Position numbers and translations under genes: made by a program
Notes under the pieces: model-generated
Seen by the model: the letters and a program-made list of their open reading frames with translations, nothing else
Told to the model about the DNA's origin: nothing
The model's database searches: none
NCBI RefSeq assembly: GCF_025264685.1
Contig: NZ_CP073721.1
Location: 7,147,501-7,211,500, forward strand
Origin: Dactylosporangium roseum
GTDB taxonomy: Bacteria; Actinomycetota; Actinomycetes; Mycobacteriales; Micromonosporaceae
Direction: 5' to 3'
DNA: 64,000 nt
Part shown: positions 19,030-27,545 of the stretch, piece after piece
Numbering within the stretch: position 1 is the stretch's first letter
How the letters are laid out: each line of letters opens with the position of its first letter

Positions 19030-19785
19030 ATGCCGCGCGAGGCCGAGCCCCGGTACCGCGCGATCGCCGCCGACCTGGCCGCGAAGATCCACGCCGGCCG
19101 CTACCCGGCCGGGACGGCGTTGCCGGCGCAGCGCGAGCTGAGCGCGGCGTATGGCGTGACGCTGATGACGCTGCGCCAGGCGCTGCGGCAGCTCAGCGAC
19201 GAGGGGCTCATCGTGCAGCAGGCGGGTCGGGGCACGTTCGTGTCGCCGCCCCACCTGGCGTATCGGCTCGGTTCGCTGCGCAGCCTCGCCGACGACCTGC
19301 GCGAGCAGGGGCACGAGGTGCGCACGGCGGTCGTCTCCAGCGGGGCCGGCGACCCGCCCGCGCCCGTCGCGGCACACGTCGGCTCGCCGGCCCTGCGGCT
19401 GGAGCGGGTGCGTGAGTTCGCCGGCCACGCCGCGGTGCACCAGGTCTCCTGGGTCCGCCTCGCCCCGCGACTGCTCGACGTCGACTTCACCCGCGTCGCC
19501 CTCTACGCGGCGCTCGCCGACATCGGCGTGGCGGTGGCCCGTGCCTCCGAGACGATCCGGCCGGACGTGCTGTCCGGGGATTCCAGCCGGTACCTCGGGG
19601 AGCCCGCCGGCACGCCGGTCTTCGTCAGCGACCGGGTCACCTACACGCTGGACGGCACGGCCGTGGTCGCCGACCGGGCCGTGATCCTGGGCCGCGCGAT
19701 GGAGATCCGCGCCGAACGGGCCGCGACCGGCCTGTCCATGACGTGGGCCGGCGCGCCACAGGCGCTAGACGTGACCGCGCAGTGA
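19030..19785 (+). CDS. GntR family transcriptional regulator (HutC/UTRA subfamily)
   Basis: 251 residues from ATG 19030, six bases after GGAGG. An earlier GTG at 19024 lies inside the ribosome site and is rejected. The N-terminal winged helix (about 8-72) has the family pattern PAGTALPAQRELSAAYGVT and GLIVQQAGRGTFV. The C-terminal UTRA effector domain (about 90-240) is complete. As the last gene of trpB-trpA-gntR it most likely autoregulates the operon through the CTAG palindromes upstream of trpB. The effector is unknown. Its 3' end overlaps the convergent next gene by 21 bp. Confidence 0.88.
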   Translation: MPREAEPRYRAIAADLAAKIHAGRYPAGTALPAQRELSAAYGVTLMTLRQALRQLSDEGLIVQQAGRGTFVSPPHLAYRLGSLRSLADDLREQGHEVRTAVVSSGAGDPPAPVAAHVGSPALRLERVREFAGHAAVHQVSWVRLAPRLLDVDFTRVALYAALADIGVAVARASETIRPDVLSGDSSRYLGEPAGTPVFVSDRVTYTLDGTAVVADRAVILGRAMEIRAERAATGLSMTWAGAPQALDVTAQ

Positions 19786-20421
19786 GTCGTCGTACGTGAC
19801 GCCGGGCTCGGTGCCGAGCACGGCGTAGGCCGCCTTCTGGAAGGCGGTCGCCTCGCTGCGGCGCCGCAGTTGGACGGCGACCTCGTCGCACGGCGCGCCG
19901 CCGTCGAGCTTGGCGACGCCCCCGGCCGGCAGCACGGCGACCGCCTCCGACGCGCCCGTCGAGCCGTCGGCCGGCCGGTCGGCGATGCCGACGACGGTGG
20001 CCGGGACGACGTGCCCGCCGCGCTCCAGGCTGACCCGCTGGCCGATCCGGACGCCGTGCCGGGCCGCCGTCTGCTCGTCGACCAGCAGTTGCGAGTCGCT
20101 CGCCGGATACTGCCCGTCCAGTGCCGTGGCGCGGCGCAGCCCGGGACTGCGCACCGCCGTGAGGACCGTCGAGCCCGGCAGCGCCCCCGTCGGCGCGTAG
20201 ATCTTGACGCCGTAGAGGGTCGAGGCGCACTCGACCGCGGCCGCCTGTGGAAGCGCCGCCAGGGCGGCGACCTGCTGTGCGGTGAAACTGCCCTTGAACC
20301 GGACGTCGACCGCACCGGGCAGGTCAGCGAACCGGTCGGTGCCGCCGAAGCGGTCCAGGACGACAAACGCCCCGATTGCCACGACCACGAACCCCAAGCT
20401 GAGGACAACCCCCCGTCGCAT
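19765..20421 (-). CDS. Single-span protein resembling an FtsX/MacB-type permease periplasmic domain
   Basis: 218 residues: one N-terminal membrane helix (about 5-24), then a soluble domain. The motif pattern DGQYPASDSQLLVDE, GVRIGQRVSL and PATVVGIADRP is typical of the extracytoplasmic core of ABC permeases of the MacB/FtsX type. The three C-terminal membrane helices of such permeases are absent, and no ATPase gene is adjacent. It is either a stand-alone exported domain or a truncated permease. ATG 20421 is chosen because the membrane anchor begins there; the ribosome site is weak. Confidence 0.6.
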   Translation of the reverse strand: MRRGVVLSLGFVVVAIGAFVVLDRFGGTDRFADLPGAVDVRFKGSFTAQQVAALAALPQAAAVECASTLYGVKIYAPTGALPGSTVLTAVRSPGLRRATALDGQYPASDSQLLVDEQTAARHGVRIGQRVSLERGGHVVPATVVGIADRPADGSTGASEAVAVLPAGGVAKLDGGAPCDEVAVQLRRRSEATAFQKAAYAVLGTEPGVTYDDSLRGHV

Positions 20422-20485
20422 GTCTCGTGACGGTACGCAACCATCACCCCGGTGAGCCGCTACGAACCGCCGGTCGGGCGGAAAA

Positions 20486-22975
20486 TCACCCGGTCCCCTC
20501 GGCACGGAGGTGGCGGCGCTGCACCTGGCGGCGCTCGCGGAGCACGGCGGCGAGCCGCTCCGGTGGCATCGGCGGGTAGAACAGGAAGCCCTGCGCGGCC
20601 GTGCAGCCCAGCTCGGCGAGTGCCGCCCGCTGCTCCGGATGCTCCACACCCTCGGCGACGATCCGCAGGTCGAGGCTGCGGCCGAGATCGATCGTTGCCC
20701 GTACGATCGCCCCGGCCTTCGGCAGGTCCGACATCTGCGCCACGAACTCACGGTCGATCTTGACTTCTTGCACGGGCACCCGCGTGAGCACCGTGAACGA
20801 CGAGTAGCCCGTCCCGAAGTCGTCGACCGCGAGCTGGACGCCGAGGCACCGGATACGGGACAGCACGTCGTCGATGACGGGCGAGCTGGACAGCATCACC
20901 GTCTCGGTGATCTCCAGGATGAGCAGCTCCGCCGGAAGCCGATGGCGGCCGAGCAGCTCGTCGATCGCCTCCGGTAGCTGCCGATCCACGAGGCTGCGTG
21001 GCGAGATGTTGACGGCCACCGGCACCGCCAGGCCGGAGCGGCGCCAGCCGGAGGCCAGGCCGATGGCCCGGTCGAGCACCCAGTGGGTCAGCGGGCCGAT
21101 CAGCTCGCTCGCCTCGACCGCCGCCAGGAACTGGCCCGGCGCCAGCTTGCCGCGCCGCGGGTGCTGCCAGCGGACCAGCGCCTCGACGCTGGTGATCTGG
21201 CCGTTGAACAGCGCCTTGCCGGTCGCCTTGCCGGTCGGCTTGCCGCCGAGCCCGACCGCGGGCTGCAGTTCGAGGGTGAGCTGCTCCCCGGCCGCGAGCG
21301 CCTCCCGCAGCTCGGCCAGCAGGGCGAGCCGGTCGGTGCTGGCGTCGTCGCACGCCGGGTCGTACCACGCCACCGGCTGACCGCCGTGTTTCGCCTGGTA
21401 CATCGCGATGTCCGCCCGGCGCAGCAGCTCGGTCAGGTCCACCTCGCCGGCGGCGGCGACCACGACACCGACCGACGGCTCCTTCGACAGCGCGACGCCG
21501 TCGATCCGCATCGGCGCGGCGATCCGCGCGCCCAGCTTGCGGGCCCGCTCGACCGCGGCGGCGAGCGCCAGGTCGGCGCCGCCCGCCGCGAGATCGGTGA
21601 CGAGCACGGCGAACTCGTCGCCGCCGAGCCGGGCCAGCAGGTCATCGGCGTTGCCCGCGCCGGTGACCCGCCGGGCGATGACCTTGAGCACCTCGTCACC
21701 GGCGGTGTGCCCGAGCGCGTTGTTGACCTCTTTGAACTCGTTGATGTCGAACAGCAACAGCGCGACCGGGTCTCCGGGGGTGCACCGGGCGAGCTGCGCG
21801 TTGCCCCGGGTGAGCAGGGCGGCCCGGTTGAAGAGGCCGGTCAGCGGGTCGTGGACCGCGTCGTACGTGGTGCGCTCGCTCATCGAACGCAGGGCGTCCT
21901 GGGTGATCGCGTCGTGCAGGGCCGCGGCGAGCGCATCACCGAACGCGGCGAGCATGAGCCGGTCGCGGAGGCGCAGCGGGTTGAGGCCCGCGAGCTGCAA
22001 CTCCCCCACGGTCATCTCACCGACGACCAGCGGCCGGCTGGTCACGGCGGCGCCCCCGCCGGGCGGGATCGGGTCGCCGTAGGCCCGGCCGCCGGCCAGG
22101 ACCACGCGGGCGGCGGCGGCCTTGAACAGCCGCTTGGCGCCGACCACCCCGGACTCGGCGGCCTCGCGTTCGTCGAGCCGGTTGAGGTCGCGGGTGGCCT
22201 CGGCGAAGTCCTGCCACGCGCGGCGGTCGTCGTTCTCGCCGAGCCGGTTGGCGTAGAACTGGTGCAGCAGCCAGAGCACCGGCGGGAGGAGCAGCAGCAG
22301 GAGCGGGTTCGTGACGCAGGCCCAGACGATGACCAGACCGGCGGCCACGTTGCCGATGACCATGAGCAGCTTCCTGCTCAGCATCTGCACGAAGGTGGCG
22401 CGCAGGCTGCCCCCGCGGACCACGGCGACGTGGACGGAGACCAGCAGGACGGCGACCAGGTAGTAGACGATCGCGCCCGCGCACAGCGCGGCGATGGTGC
22501 GGGGTTCGAGCGGCCGGTCGTACGGCGGGTGCACGATCGCGGTCACGATCGCGGCCAGCGTGCCGGCGACGGTCAGGGCAGAGACGCTGAAGAGCAGGTC
22601 ACGGAGGTGGCGACGGCGCCCGGCGCGGGCGTCGACGGCGCGCAGCAGGGTGTGTGAGATGCCGACACCGACCAGCACGACCAGCGGGACGAGGGCGGCC
22701 GGCAGGCTGGCGCACACGACGACGATCGCGGCCTCACCCCAGGCGAGCCGGGCGTGCCCCTCGCCCGCGCGGACGCGGAGGCCGGCGATCTGGGCGAGCA
22801 CCACGACGCCGAGCCCGGCGAGGACCGCCGACACCAGCCCTCGATCGACGGCGACGACGGCGTGACGATCGAGCGCACCGCCCGGGACACCCGCCGCCAC
22901 GAGCGCAGCGACCGCCGCGCCGAGGGCGGCGGCTCCTGCGACGGCGGCGTTGAGGCGCGCCGGAAGCGGTCTCAT
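20486..22975 (-). CDS. Membrane-bound GGDEF-EAL bifunctional cyclic-di-GMP enzyme
   Basis: 829 residues. An N-terminal membrane region of eight to nine hydrophobic segments (about 8-245) precedes a GAF-like linker (about 270-360). The GGDEF domain has an intact LGGDEFAVLV active site, so diguanylate cyclase activity is likely. The C-terminal EAL domain has SVEALVRWQHP, VNISPRSL, ILEITET, LAVDDFGTGYSS and IVAEGVE, the expected metal and catalytic residues for phosphodiesterase activity. Both activities look intact; which dominates cannot be read. ATG 22975 or the adjacent GTG 22978 are equivalent starts. A CGCTATGCA palindrome lies upstream. Confidence 0.9.
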   Translation of the reverse strand: MRPLPARLNAAVAGAAALGAAVAALVAAGVPGGALDRHAVVAVDRGLVSAVLAGLGVVVLAQIAGLRVRAGEGHARLAWGEAAIVVVCASLPAALVPLVVLVGVGISHTLLRAVDARAGRRRHLRDLLFSVSALTVAGTLAAIVTAIVHPPYDRPLEPRTIAALCAGAIVYYLVAVLLVSVHVAVVRGGSLRATFVQMLSRKLLMVIGNVAAGLVIVWACVTNPLLLLLLPPVLWLLHQFYANRLGENDDRRAWQDFAEATRDLNRLDEREAAESGVVGAKRLFKAAAARVVLAGGRAYGDPIPPGGGAAVTSRPLVVGEMTVGELQLAGLNPLRLRDRLMLAAFGDALAAALHDAITQDALRSMSERTTYDAVHDPLTGLFNRAALLTRGNAQLARCTPGDPVALLLFDINEFKEVNNALGHTAGDEVLKVIARRVTGAGNADDLLARLGGDEFAVLVTDLAAGGADLALAAAVERARKLGARIAAPMRIDGVALSKEPSVGVVVAAAGEVDLTELLRRADIAMYQAKHGGQPVAWYDPACDDASTDRLALLAELREALAAGEQLTLELQPAVGLGGKPTGKATGKALFNGQITSVEALVRWQHPRRGKLAPGQFLAAVEASELIGPLTHWVLDRAIGLASGWRRSGLAVPVAVNISPRSLVDRQLPEAIDELLGRHRLPAELLILEITETVMLSSSPVIDDVLSRIRCLGVQLAVDDFGTGYSSFTVLTRVPVQEVKIDREFVAQMSDLPKAGAIVRATIDLGRSLDLRIVAEGVEHPEQRAALAELGCTAAQGFLFYPPMPPERLAAVLRERRQVQRRHLRAEGTG

Positions 22976-23004
22976 CACTCGGCCGTATCAACCCGCAACA
23001 ATAA

Positions 23005-23032
23005 CGCTATGCATCCGTACATTTGCATAGCG
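23005..23032. promoter_or_regulatory. CGCTATGCA inverted repeat upstream of the GGDEF-EAL gene
   Basis: Perfect 9-bp arms CGCTATGCA and TGCATAGCG separated by 10 bases, in a locally AT-richer stretch about 30-55 bp upstream of the GGDEF-EAL start. The position fits an operator in its promoter. The rest of 22979-23223 shows no gene I can support. Confidence 0.45.
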
Positions 23033-23223
23033 TGATCAGGAATGCCGGTAGTGAGGGCCGGCTCGGAACGCGTCGACGCGTTCACCATTCGGCCTCCCTT
23101 CCCGGCCCACCGGGGAGGCGCGCCCGGCGAAGGGAACGCGCACCCCGTGAAGGCTAAAGCACGGAAGAAAGGCGGAACAGTGGTCGATAATCCGTTTCTG
23201 ACTCAGATCATCGGTGGCTTCGG

Positions 23224-23445
23224 TCAGACAGTCGTCGATTTGTCCTCGTCTGAGGGCTTGCCCGGGCCGTCGTCCTGGCCGGGGAACTCGGCCGGCAGAC
23301 GACGGATGCGGGCCGTCATGTTGCGGATCAGCAGCACCGTGGCGATCGCCAGCAGGACGATGATGAGCAGGCCCATCGGCCCTGCCAGCCCACCTGACCT
23401 GGTGTCGCCGAAGTTGTTCTCCGCGAGGATGTCCAAGGCGAGCAT
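23224..23445 (-). CDS. Small single-span membrane protein downstream of mca
   Basis: 73 residues: a short N-terminal segment, one strong membrane helix (MGLLIIVLLAIATVLLI, about 24-40), then a basic RNMTARIRRLP patch and an acidic hydrophilic tail. The ATG lies four bases after the mca stop, so it is probably co-translated. A similar small membrane protein accompanies mca in many actinobacteria (Rv1083 in M. tuberculosis). Its function is unknown. Confidence 0.8.
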   Translation of the reverse strand: MLALDILAENNFGDTRSGGLAGPMGLLIIVLLAIATVLLIRNMTARIRRLPAEFPGQDDGPGKPSDEDKSTTV

Positions 23446-23449
23446 GGTC

Positions 23450-24313
23450 TCACCTTACGCCGGTGAAGAGATCGTCTTCCGGCCGCCGCGTCTCGACGTG
23501 CGACTTGACCAGCTCGTAGTCCTCCGTGGGCCACACCTTCTGCTGGATCGGCAGCGGCACCGCGAACCAGAAACCGTCCGGGTCGACCTGCGTGGCGTGC
23601 GCACGCAGCGCGTCGTCGCGGATCTCGAAGTACTCGCCGCACGGCACGCGCGTGGTGACTCGCTCACCGACGTCCCGGCGGTTGTCCCACTCCTTGATCC
23701 AGTCCGCGTAGGGCGACTCGCCGGTCGCGTCCAGCATGGCCTCGTGCAGCGCCATCATCCGGGCCCGCGACCAGCCCATGTTGTAGTAGAGCTTCAGCGG
23801 CTGCCACGGCTCACCGCGGTCCGGGTAGCGCGCCGGATCGGCCGCCGCCTCGAACGCCACCATCGTGACCTTGTGCGTCATGACGTGGTCGGGATGCGGA
23901 TAGCCGCCCTCCTCGTCATACGTCGTGATGACGTGCGGCTTGAAGCTGCGGATCAACTCCACCAGCGGCGCCGCGCCCTCTTCGGGATCCACCAGGCCGA
24001 AGCAACCCTCGGGCAGCGGCGGCAGCGGGTCACCCTCCGGGTAGCCCGAGTCGACGAACCCGAGCCAGGCCTGCCGGACGCCGAGGATCTCGCGGGCACG
24101 GTCCATCTCGGCGCGTCGGATCGCGGCGATGTTCTCCCATACGTCCGGACGGTCGAGCTTCGGATTGAGCACGCTGCCGCGCTCACCACCGGTGCATGTG
24201 ACGACGAGCACATCGACGCCGTCGGCCGCGTATTTCGCCATCGCGGCCGCGCCCTTGCTCGATTCGTCGTCCGGATGTGCATGCACGGCCATCAATCGAA
24301 GTTGCTCGGCCAC
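23450..24313 (-). CDS. mca: Mycothiol S-conjugate amidase
   Basis: Zinc hydrolase that cleaves mycothiol S-conjugates to release mercapturic acids for export, a detoxification step specific to mycothiol-making actinobacteria. 287 residues. Metal-binding motifs are MAVHAHPDDESSKG and YPHPDHVMTH. The start GTG 24313 is fixed by AAGGAGAG three bases upstream. Neighbours are the small membrane protein (downstream, coupled) and the divergent DUF4307 gene, the arrangement conserved with M. tuberculosis Rv1081c-Rv1083. Confidence 0.95.
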   Translation of the reverse strand: MAEQLRLMAVHAHPDDESSKGAAAMAKYAADGVDVLVVTCTGGERGSVLNPKLDRPDVWENIAAIRRAEMDRAREILGVRQAWLGFVDSGYPEGDPLPPLPEGCFGLVDPEEGAAPLVELIRSFKPHVITTYDEEGGYPHPDHVMTHKVTMVAFEAAADPARYPDRGEPWQPLKLYYNMGWSRARMMALHEAMLDATGESPYADWIKEWDNRRDVGERVTTRVPCGEYFEIRDDALRAHATQVDPDGFWFAVPLPIQQKVWPTEDYELVKSHVETRRPEDDLFTGVR

Positions 24314-24414
24314 GAGCTCTCCTAAGGTCTGCGTCCAACCCCGCTGCCGGGGCGCCCCGGGTAACGACCCTATTGTGGTCGGTACCTCCGACAAAACGAC
24401 GAGGACGCCACCCT

Positions 24415-24831
24415 GTGACAGAGACGCACGCCACAACGAAGTATCCGCCCGGCCGTTACGGCCGCCGGCGGGAACCACGACCGCGCCGGACCTTGCCGGT
24501 GATCCTCGTGGCGGCCGTCGTGGTGCTGGCCGGTGTCGCGATCGCGTGGCGCCTTTTCCAGCAGTACGGGCCGCAGGAGTACGAGCCGCAGGTCCAGCGC
24601 TTCTACAACATCACCGACGACGGCATCAACGTCGAGTTCGTGGTGCGCAAGGGCGCCGAGAAGGAGGCGACCTGCCGGGTCCGGGCCCGGTCGGCCAACG
24701 GCGAGGAGGTCGGACTGGCGGAGGTCGACGTGCCGAAGGGCGCCGCGCCGGTGGTCTCGTACCGCCTCGCGACCAGCGACCGGCCCGTCACCGTCGAGGT
24801 TCCGGCCTGCGGCCCGCACCGCTCCAGGTGA
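24415..24831 (+). CDS. DUF4307 family membrane-anchored protein
   Basis: 138 residues: a basic N-terminus, one membrane helix (about 24-46, PVILVAAVVVLAGVAIAW), then an extracytoplasmic beta domain ending in two Cys-containing strands (ATCRVRARS and VEVPACG). GTG 24415 follows GAGGA at 24401-24405. The family sits next to mca and greA across actinobacteria (Rv1081c); its function is unknown. Divergent from mca with about 100 bp between. Confidence 0.82.
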   Translation: MTETHATTKYPPGRYGRRREPRPRRTLPVILVAAVVVLAGVAIAWRLFQQYGPQEYEPQVQRFYNITDDGINVEFVVRKGAEKEATCRVRARSANGEEVGLAEVDVPKGAAPVVSYRLATSDRPVTVEVPACGPHRSR

Positions 24832-24967
24832 CCACTCCGGGTGACCGTCCCGGACGAGCGCTCCGCGTGACCGTTGAGCAACGTCCCGCTGAGCGCGCGT
24901 AGCCACGGTGATGCGACTCACTGGTACTTTGGTGGTTTGACCAAGCGTGCCCGTAAGGAGATCTTCA

Positions 24968-25468
24968 GTGTCGACCACCGACGGCGGACAGGCCACCACC
25001 TGGCTGTCGCAGGACGCCTATGACCGGTTGCAGGCCGAGCTGGACGAGCTCATCGCCAACCGCCCGGCGATAGCTGCCGAGATCAACGCACGCCGCGAAG
25101 AGGGCGATCTGCGCGAAAACGGCGGATACCACGCCGCACGGGAAGAGCAGAGCAAGGCCGAGGGCCGGATTCTCTACCTGAAGGAGTTCCTCCGCAAGGC
25201 GGTCGTCGGCGAGGCGCCGACGAGCGATACGGTCGCCCCCGGCACCGTCGTGACGATCCAGTTCGACGACGACGAGGACGACACCGAGACGTTCCTCCTC
25301 GGCTCGCGTGAGATCGCCGCGACGACCGAGCTGACCGTCTACAGCCCCGAGTCCGCGCTGGGCAAGGCGATCCTCGGGGCACACCGGGGCGATGCCGTGA
25401 AGTACACCGCACCGAGCGGCGCCGAGATCAAGGTCAAGGTCATCTCGTTCGAGCCCTTCAGCGGCTGA
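24968..25468 (+). CDS. greA: Transcription elongation factor GreA
   Basis: 166 residues. The N-terminal coiled coil (about 15-80) carries the acidic tip motif EGDLRENGGYHAAREEQ, which reaches into the RNA polymerase secondary channel to stimulate transcript cleavage. The C-terminal FKBP-like domain is complete (SPESALGKAILG, GDAVKY). GTG 24968 follows AAGGAG. It lies downstream of the DUF4307 gene, and the family A palindrome after its stop may serve as terminator. Confidence 0.95.
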   Translation: MSTTDGGQATTWLSQDAYDRLQAELDELIANRPAIAAEINARREEGDLRENGGYHAAREEQSKAEGRILYLKEFLRKAVVGEAPTSDTVAPGTVVTIQFDDDEDDTETFLLGSREIAATTELTVYSPESALGKAILGAHRGDAVKYTAPSGAEIKVKVISFEPFSG

Positions 25469-25489
25469 GCGCCACCCTTGTTACGCGTC

Positions 25490-25558
25490 GATCTTGCAGT
25501 TGTGGTGCCTGACAAACCGGGCATTCTAGGAGTGTCTCGGCACCACAACCGCAAGATC
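25490..25558. repeat. Long palindromic repeat, family A copy 1
   Basis: A 69-bp inverted repeat in the gap between convergent greA and ilvA. The 20-bp outer arms start GATCTTGC and end GGTGCC, with one mismatch; a TGACA/TGTC-type inner pair surrounds the centre. A nearly identical copy is at 40136-40205, again between convergent genes. It could act as a bidirectional terminator, but its conservation as a unit suggests a dispersed element. Confidence 0.8.
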
Positions 25559-25596
25559 AGCAAAGGTGGGTCCGGTCGACGGCGAGGGACACCGCA

Positions 25597-26826
25597 CTAG
25601 ACGTCGAAGGTCACCGTGTAGCCGGCCGAGCGGAGCGCGTTCACCAGCCGATCGGAGTGCTCGGCGCCGCGGGTCTCGACCGAGAGCCCGATCTCCACCT
25701 CGCCGAGCCGGAGGCGCGGATCTTGGCGGCGGTGCGCGACGTCGACGACGTTGGCGCCCTGCTCGGCGATGTACGCCAGCAGCTTGGCCAGGTGCCCCGG
25801 GCGGTCGCCGCAGCGGACCGTGAAGGCCAGGTACCGGCCCGCGGCGGCCAGGCCGTGCTCGATCACCCGCAGCATGAGCATCGGGTCGATGTTGCCGCCG
25901 GACAGGACCGCGACGGCCGGCGTCTCGACCTCGACGACGCCCGCGAGCAGCGCGGCGACCCCGACGCTGCCGGCCGGCTCCACGACCGTCTTGCCCCGCT
26001 CCAGCAGCATCAGCAGCGCGCGGGAGATGTCCTCGTCGGTGACCGTGACGACCTCGTCCACCAACTTGCCGACGTGAGCGAAGGTGAGATCGCCCGGGCG
26101 GCCGACCGCGATGCCGTCGGCGATGGTGCCGAACGACTTCAGCCGCACCGGGCGGCCTTCGCGCAGCGAGACCGGGAAGGCGGCCGCGCCCTCGGCCTGC
26201 ACGCCGATGATCCGCACGTCGGGGCGCTTGGCCTTGACGGCCACCGCGAGGCCGGAGATGAGCCCGCCGCCGCCGATGCCCGTCACGATCGTCCTGGCGT
26301 TGGGCACCTGCTCGATCAGCTCCAGGCCGAGCGTGCCCTGGCCCGCGATGATGTCGGGATGGTCGAAGGGGTGGATCAGCACGGCACCCGTACGGTCCGC
26401 GAACTCGTGGGCGGCGACCAGCGCCTCGTCGACGGTGGCGCCGACGAACTCCACCTGGGCGCCGTAGTTCTTGGTCGCGGCGATCTTCGGTAGGGGCGCG
26501 CCGACCGGCATGAACACGGTGGTGGTGATGCCGAGCAGGCCGGCCGCGAGCGCGACACCCTGCGCGTGGTTGCCGGCGCTCGCCGCGACGACACCGCGGC
26601 GGCGCTCCTCCTCGCTCAGCCGGGCGATCCGAACGTAGGCGCCGCGCACCTTGAACGAGCCGGCGCGTTGCAGGTTCTCGCACTTGAGCCACGTGTGCCC
26701 GCCGAGTTTGGCGGTGAGTGGCCGGCTGGGCTCCACCGGGGTCCGGCGGATCACACCTGCCAGCAGTTCCTTTGCCGCTTCGATGTCGGCAAGCGTCACG
26801 AGTTCCGATGGGACGGCGACGGTCAT
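25597..26826 (-). CDS. ilvA: Threonine ammonia-lyase (threonine deaminase)
   Basis: PLP enzyme converting threonine to 2-oxobutanoate, the first step to isoleucine. 409 residues: a catalytic domain with the PLP lysine in AGSFKVRGAY, the ASAGNHAQGVA loop and the GIGGGGLISG phosphate loop, then one C-terminal ACT-like domain (about 330-409). This is the shorter architecture shared by actinobacterial IlvA and catabolic TdcB-like enzymes. It overlaps the upstream membrane-protein gene by four bases (ATGA), so it is coupled to amidase and DUF4328-like genes. Confidence 0.92.
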   Translation of the reverse strand: MTVAVPSELVTLADIEAAKELLAGVIRRTPVEPSRPLTAKLGGHTWLKCENLQRAGSFKVRGAYVRIARLSEEERRRGVVAASAGNHAQGVALAAGLLGITTTVFMPVGAPLPKIAATKNYGAQVEFVGATVDEALVAAHEFADRTGAVLIHPFDHPDIIAGQGTLGLELIEQVPNARTIVTGIGGGGLISGLAVAVKAKRPDVRIIGVQAEGAAAFPVSLREGRPVRLKSFGTIADGIAVGRPGDLTFAHVGKLVDEVVTVTDEDISRALLMLLERGKTVVEPAGSVGVAALLAGVVEVETPAVAVLSGGNIDPMLMLRVIEHGLAAAGRYLAFTVRCGDRPGHLAKLLAYIAEQGANVVDVAHRRQDPRLRLGEVEIGLSVETRGAEHSDRLVNALRSAGYTVTFDV

Positions 26827-27545
26827 TCCCTGATCGTGCCACCCACGGTGGTCGGTGTTGCGTGCGCGGGCAGAACTACCGTCCAGTCGTCATTCGCCGG
26901 GCGCAGGGCGGTGATCGCGGCCGGCAGCAGGGTGACGCCGCGCAGGCGGGCCACCCGGCCGTACTGCGCGCTGGTCGTCCGGGCGATCAGCAGGAGGGCG
27001 AAGACCGCGGCGACGACGAACAGCGCGGCGCCGGGCAGGCGCAGCATGAGCTGGCGGCCGAACAGGTCGGCCACGAGCGCGCCGTCGACCGGGTGACCGG
27101 CCGCCGCCTGGTCGCGCACGTCGCCGATCTCGTCGACGTTGTCGAGCCCGGCGACGAGGCCCAGGCCGGTCACCAGGCAGGCGGCCAGCAGGCTCACCCG
27201 GAACAGCCAGCTCAGCACGGTCATCCGCCGACGCAGCTCGGGCGACCGGCCGACGCTGCCCGTGGTGACCTTCCGGGGCTCCACGCCGAAGGCGGCAAGG
27301 TTGGACCGCGCGCGAGTGAGCCAGCCCGCGAACGCGATCGCCGCCACCAGAGCGGTGGCGGCGAGCAGGATCCACGCGACGATCCGCACCGTGGCGGCGA
27401 GGGCCGCGGCCCCGGCGCCGGGGCGGTGGGCGGCCCAGATGTCCGCCAGCGGCACGAAGGCGATCAAGAGTTGCGCGAGCGCGGTGCCGGCCACCCCGAG
27501 CATCGCGGTGGTCGCCCAGTGCGAGATGGCGCGGATCCTGGTCAC
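26823..27545 (-). CDS. Multi-pass membrane protein, DUF4328-like
   Basis: 240 residues with four hydrophobic spans, near 10-35, 50-75, 125-145 and 180-205. A loop reading WLTRARSNLAAFG and a following beta-like segment resemble the DUF4328 pattern. Its start GTG 27545 overlaps the amidase stop and its stop overlaps the ilvA start, so it is translated as the middle gene of a coupled trio. Function unknown. Confidence 0.72.
   Translation of the reverse strand: MTRIRAISHWATTAMLGVAGTALAQLLIAFVPLADIWAAHRPGAGAAALAATVRIVAWILLAATALVAAIAFAGWLTRARSNLAAFGVEPRKVTTGSVGRSPELRRRMTVLSWLFRVSLLAACLVTGLGLVAGLDNVDEIGDVRDQAAAGHPVDGALVADLFGRQLMLRLPGAALFVVAAVFALLLIARTTSAQYGRVARLRGVTLLPAAITALRPANDDWTVVLPAHATPTTVGGTIRE

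Noticed and set aside
23147..23250. Possible small plus-strand gene before the mca cluster (reading VVDNPFLTQIIGGFG)
   Set aside because: Runs on antisense to the small membrane protein and mca with no natural stop nearby; the start signals are weak.
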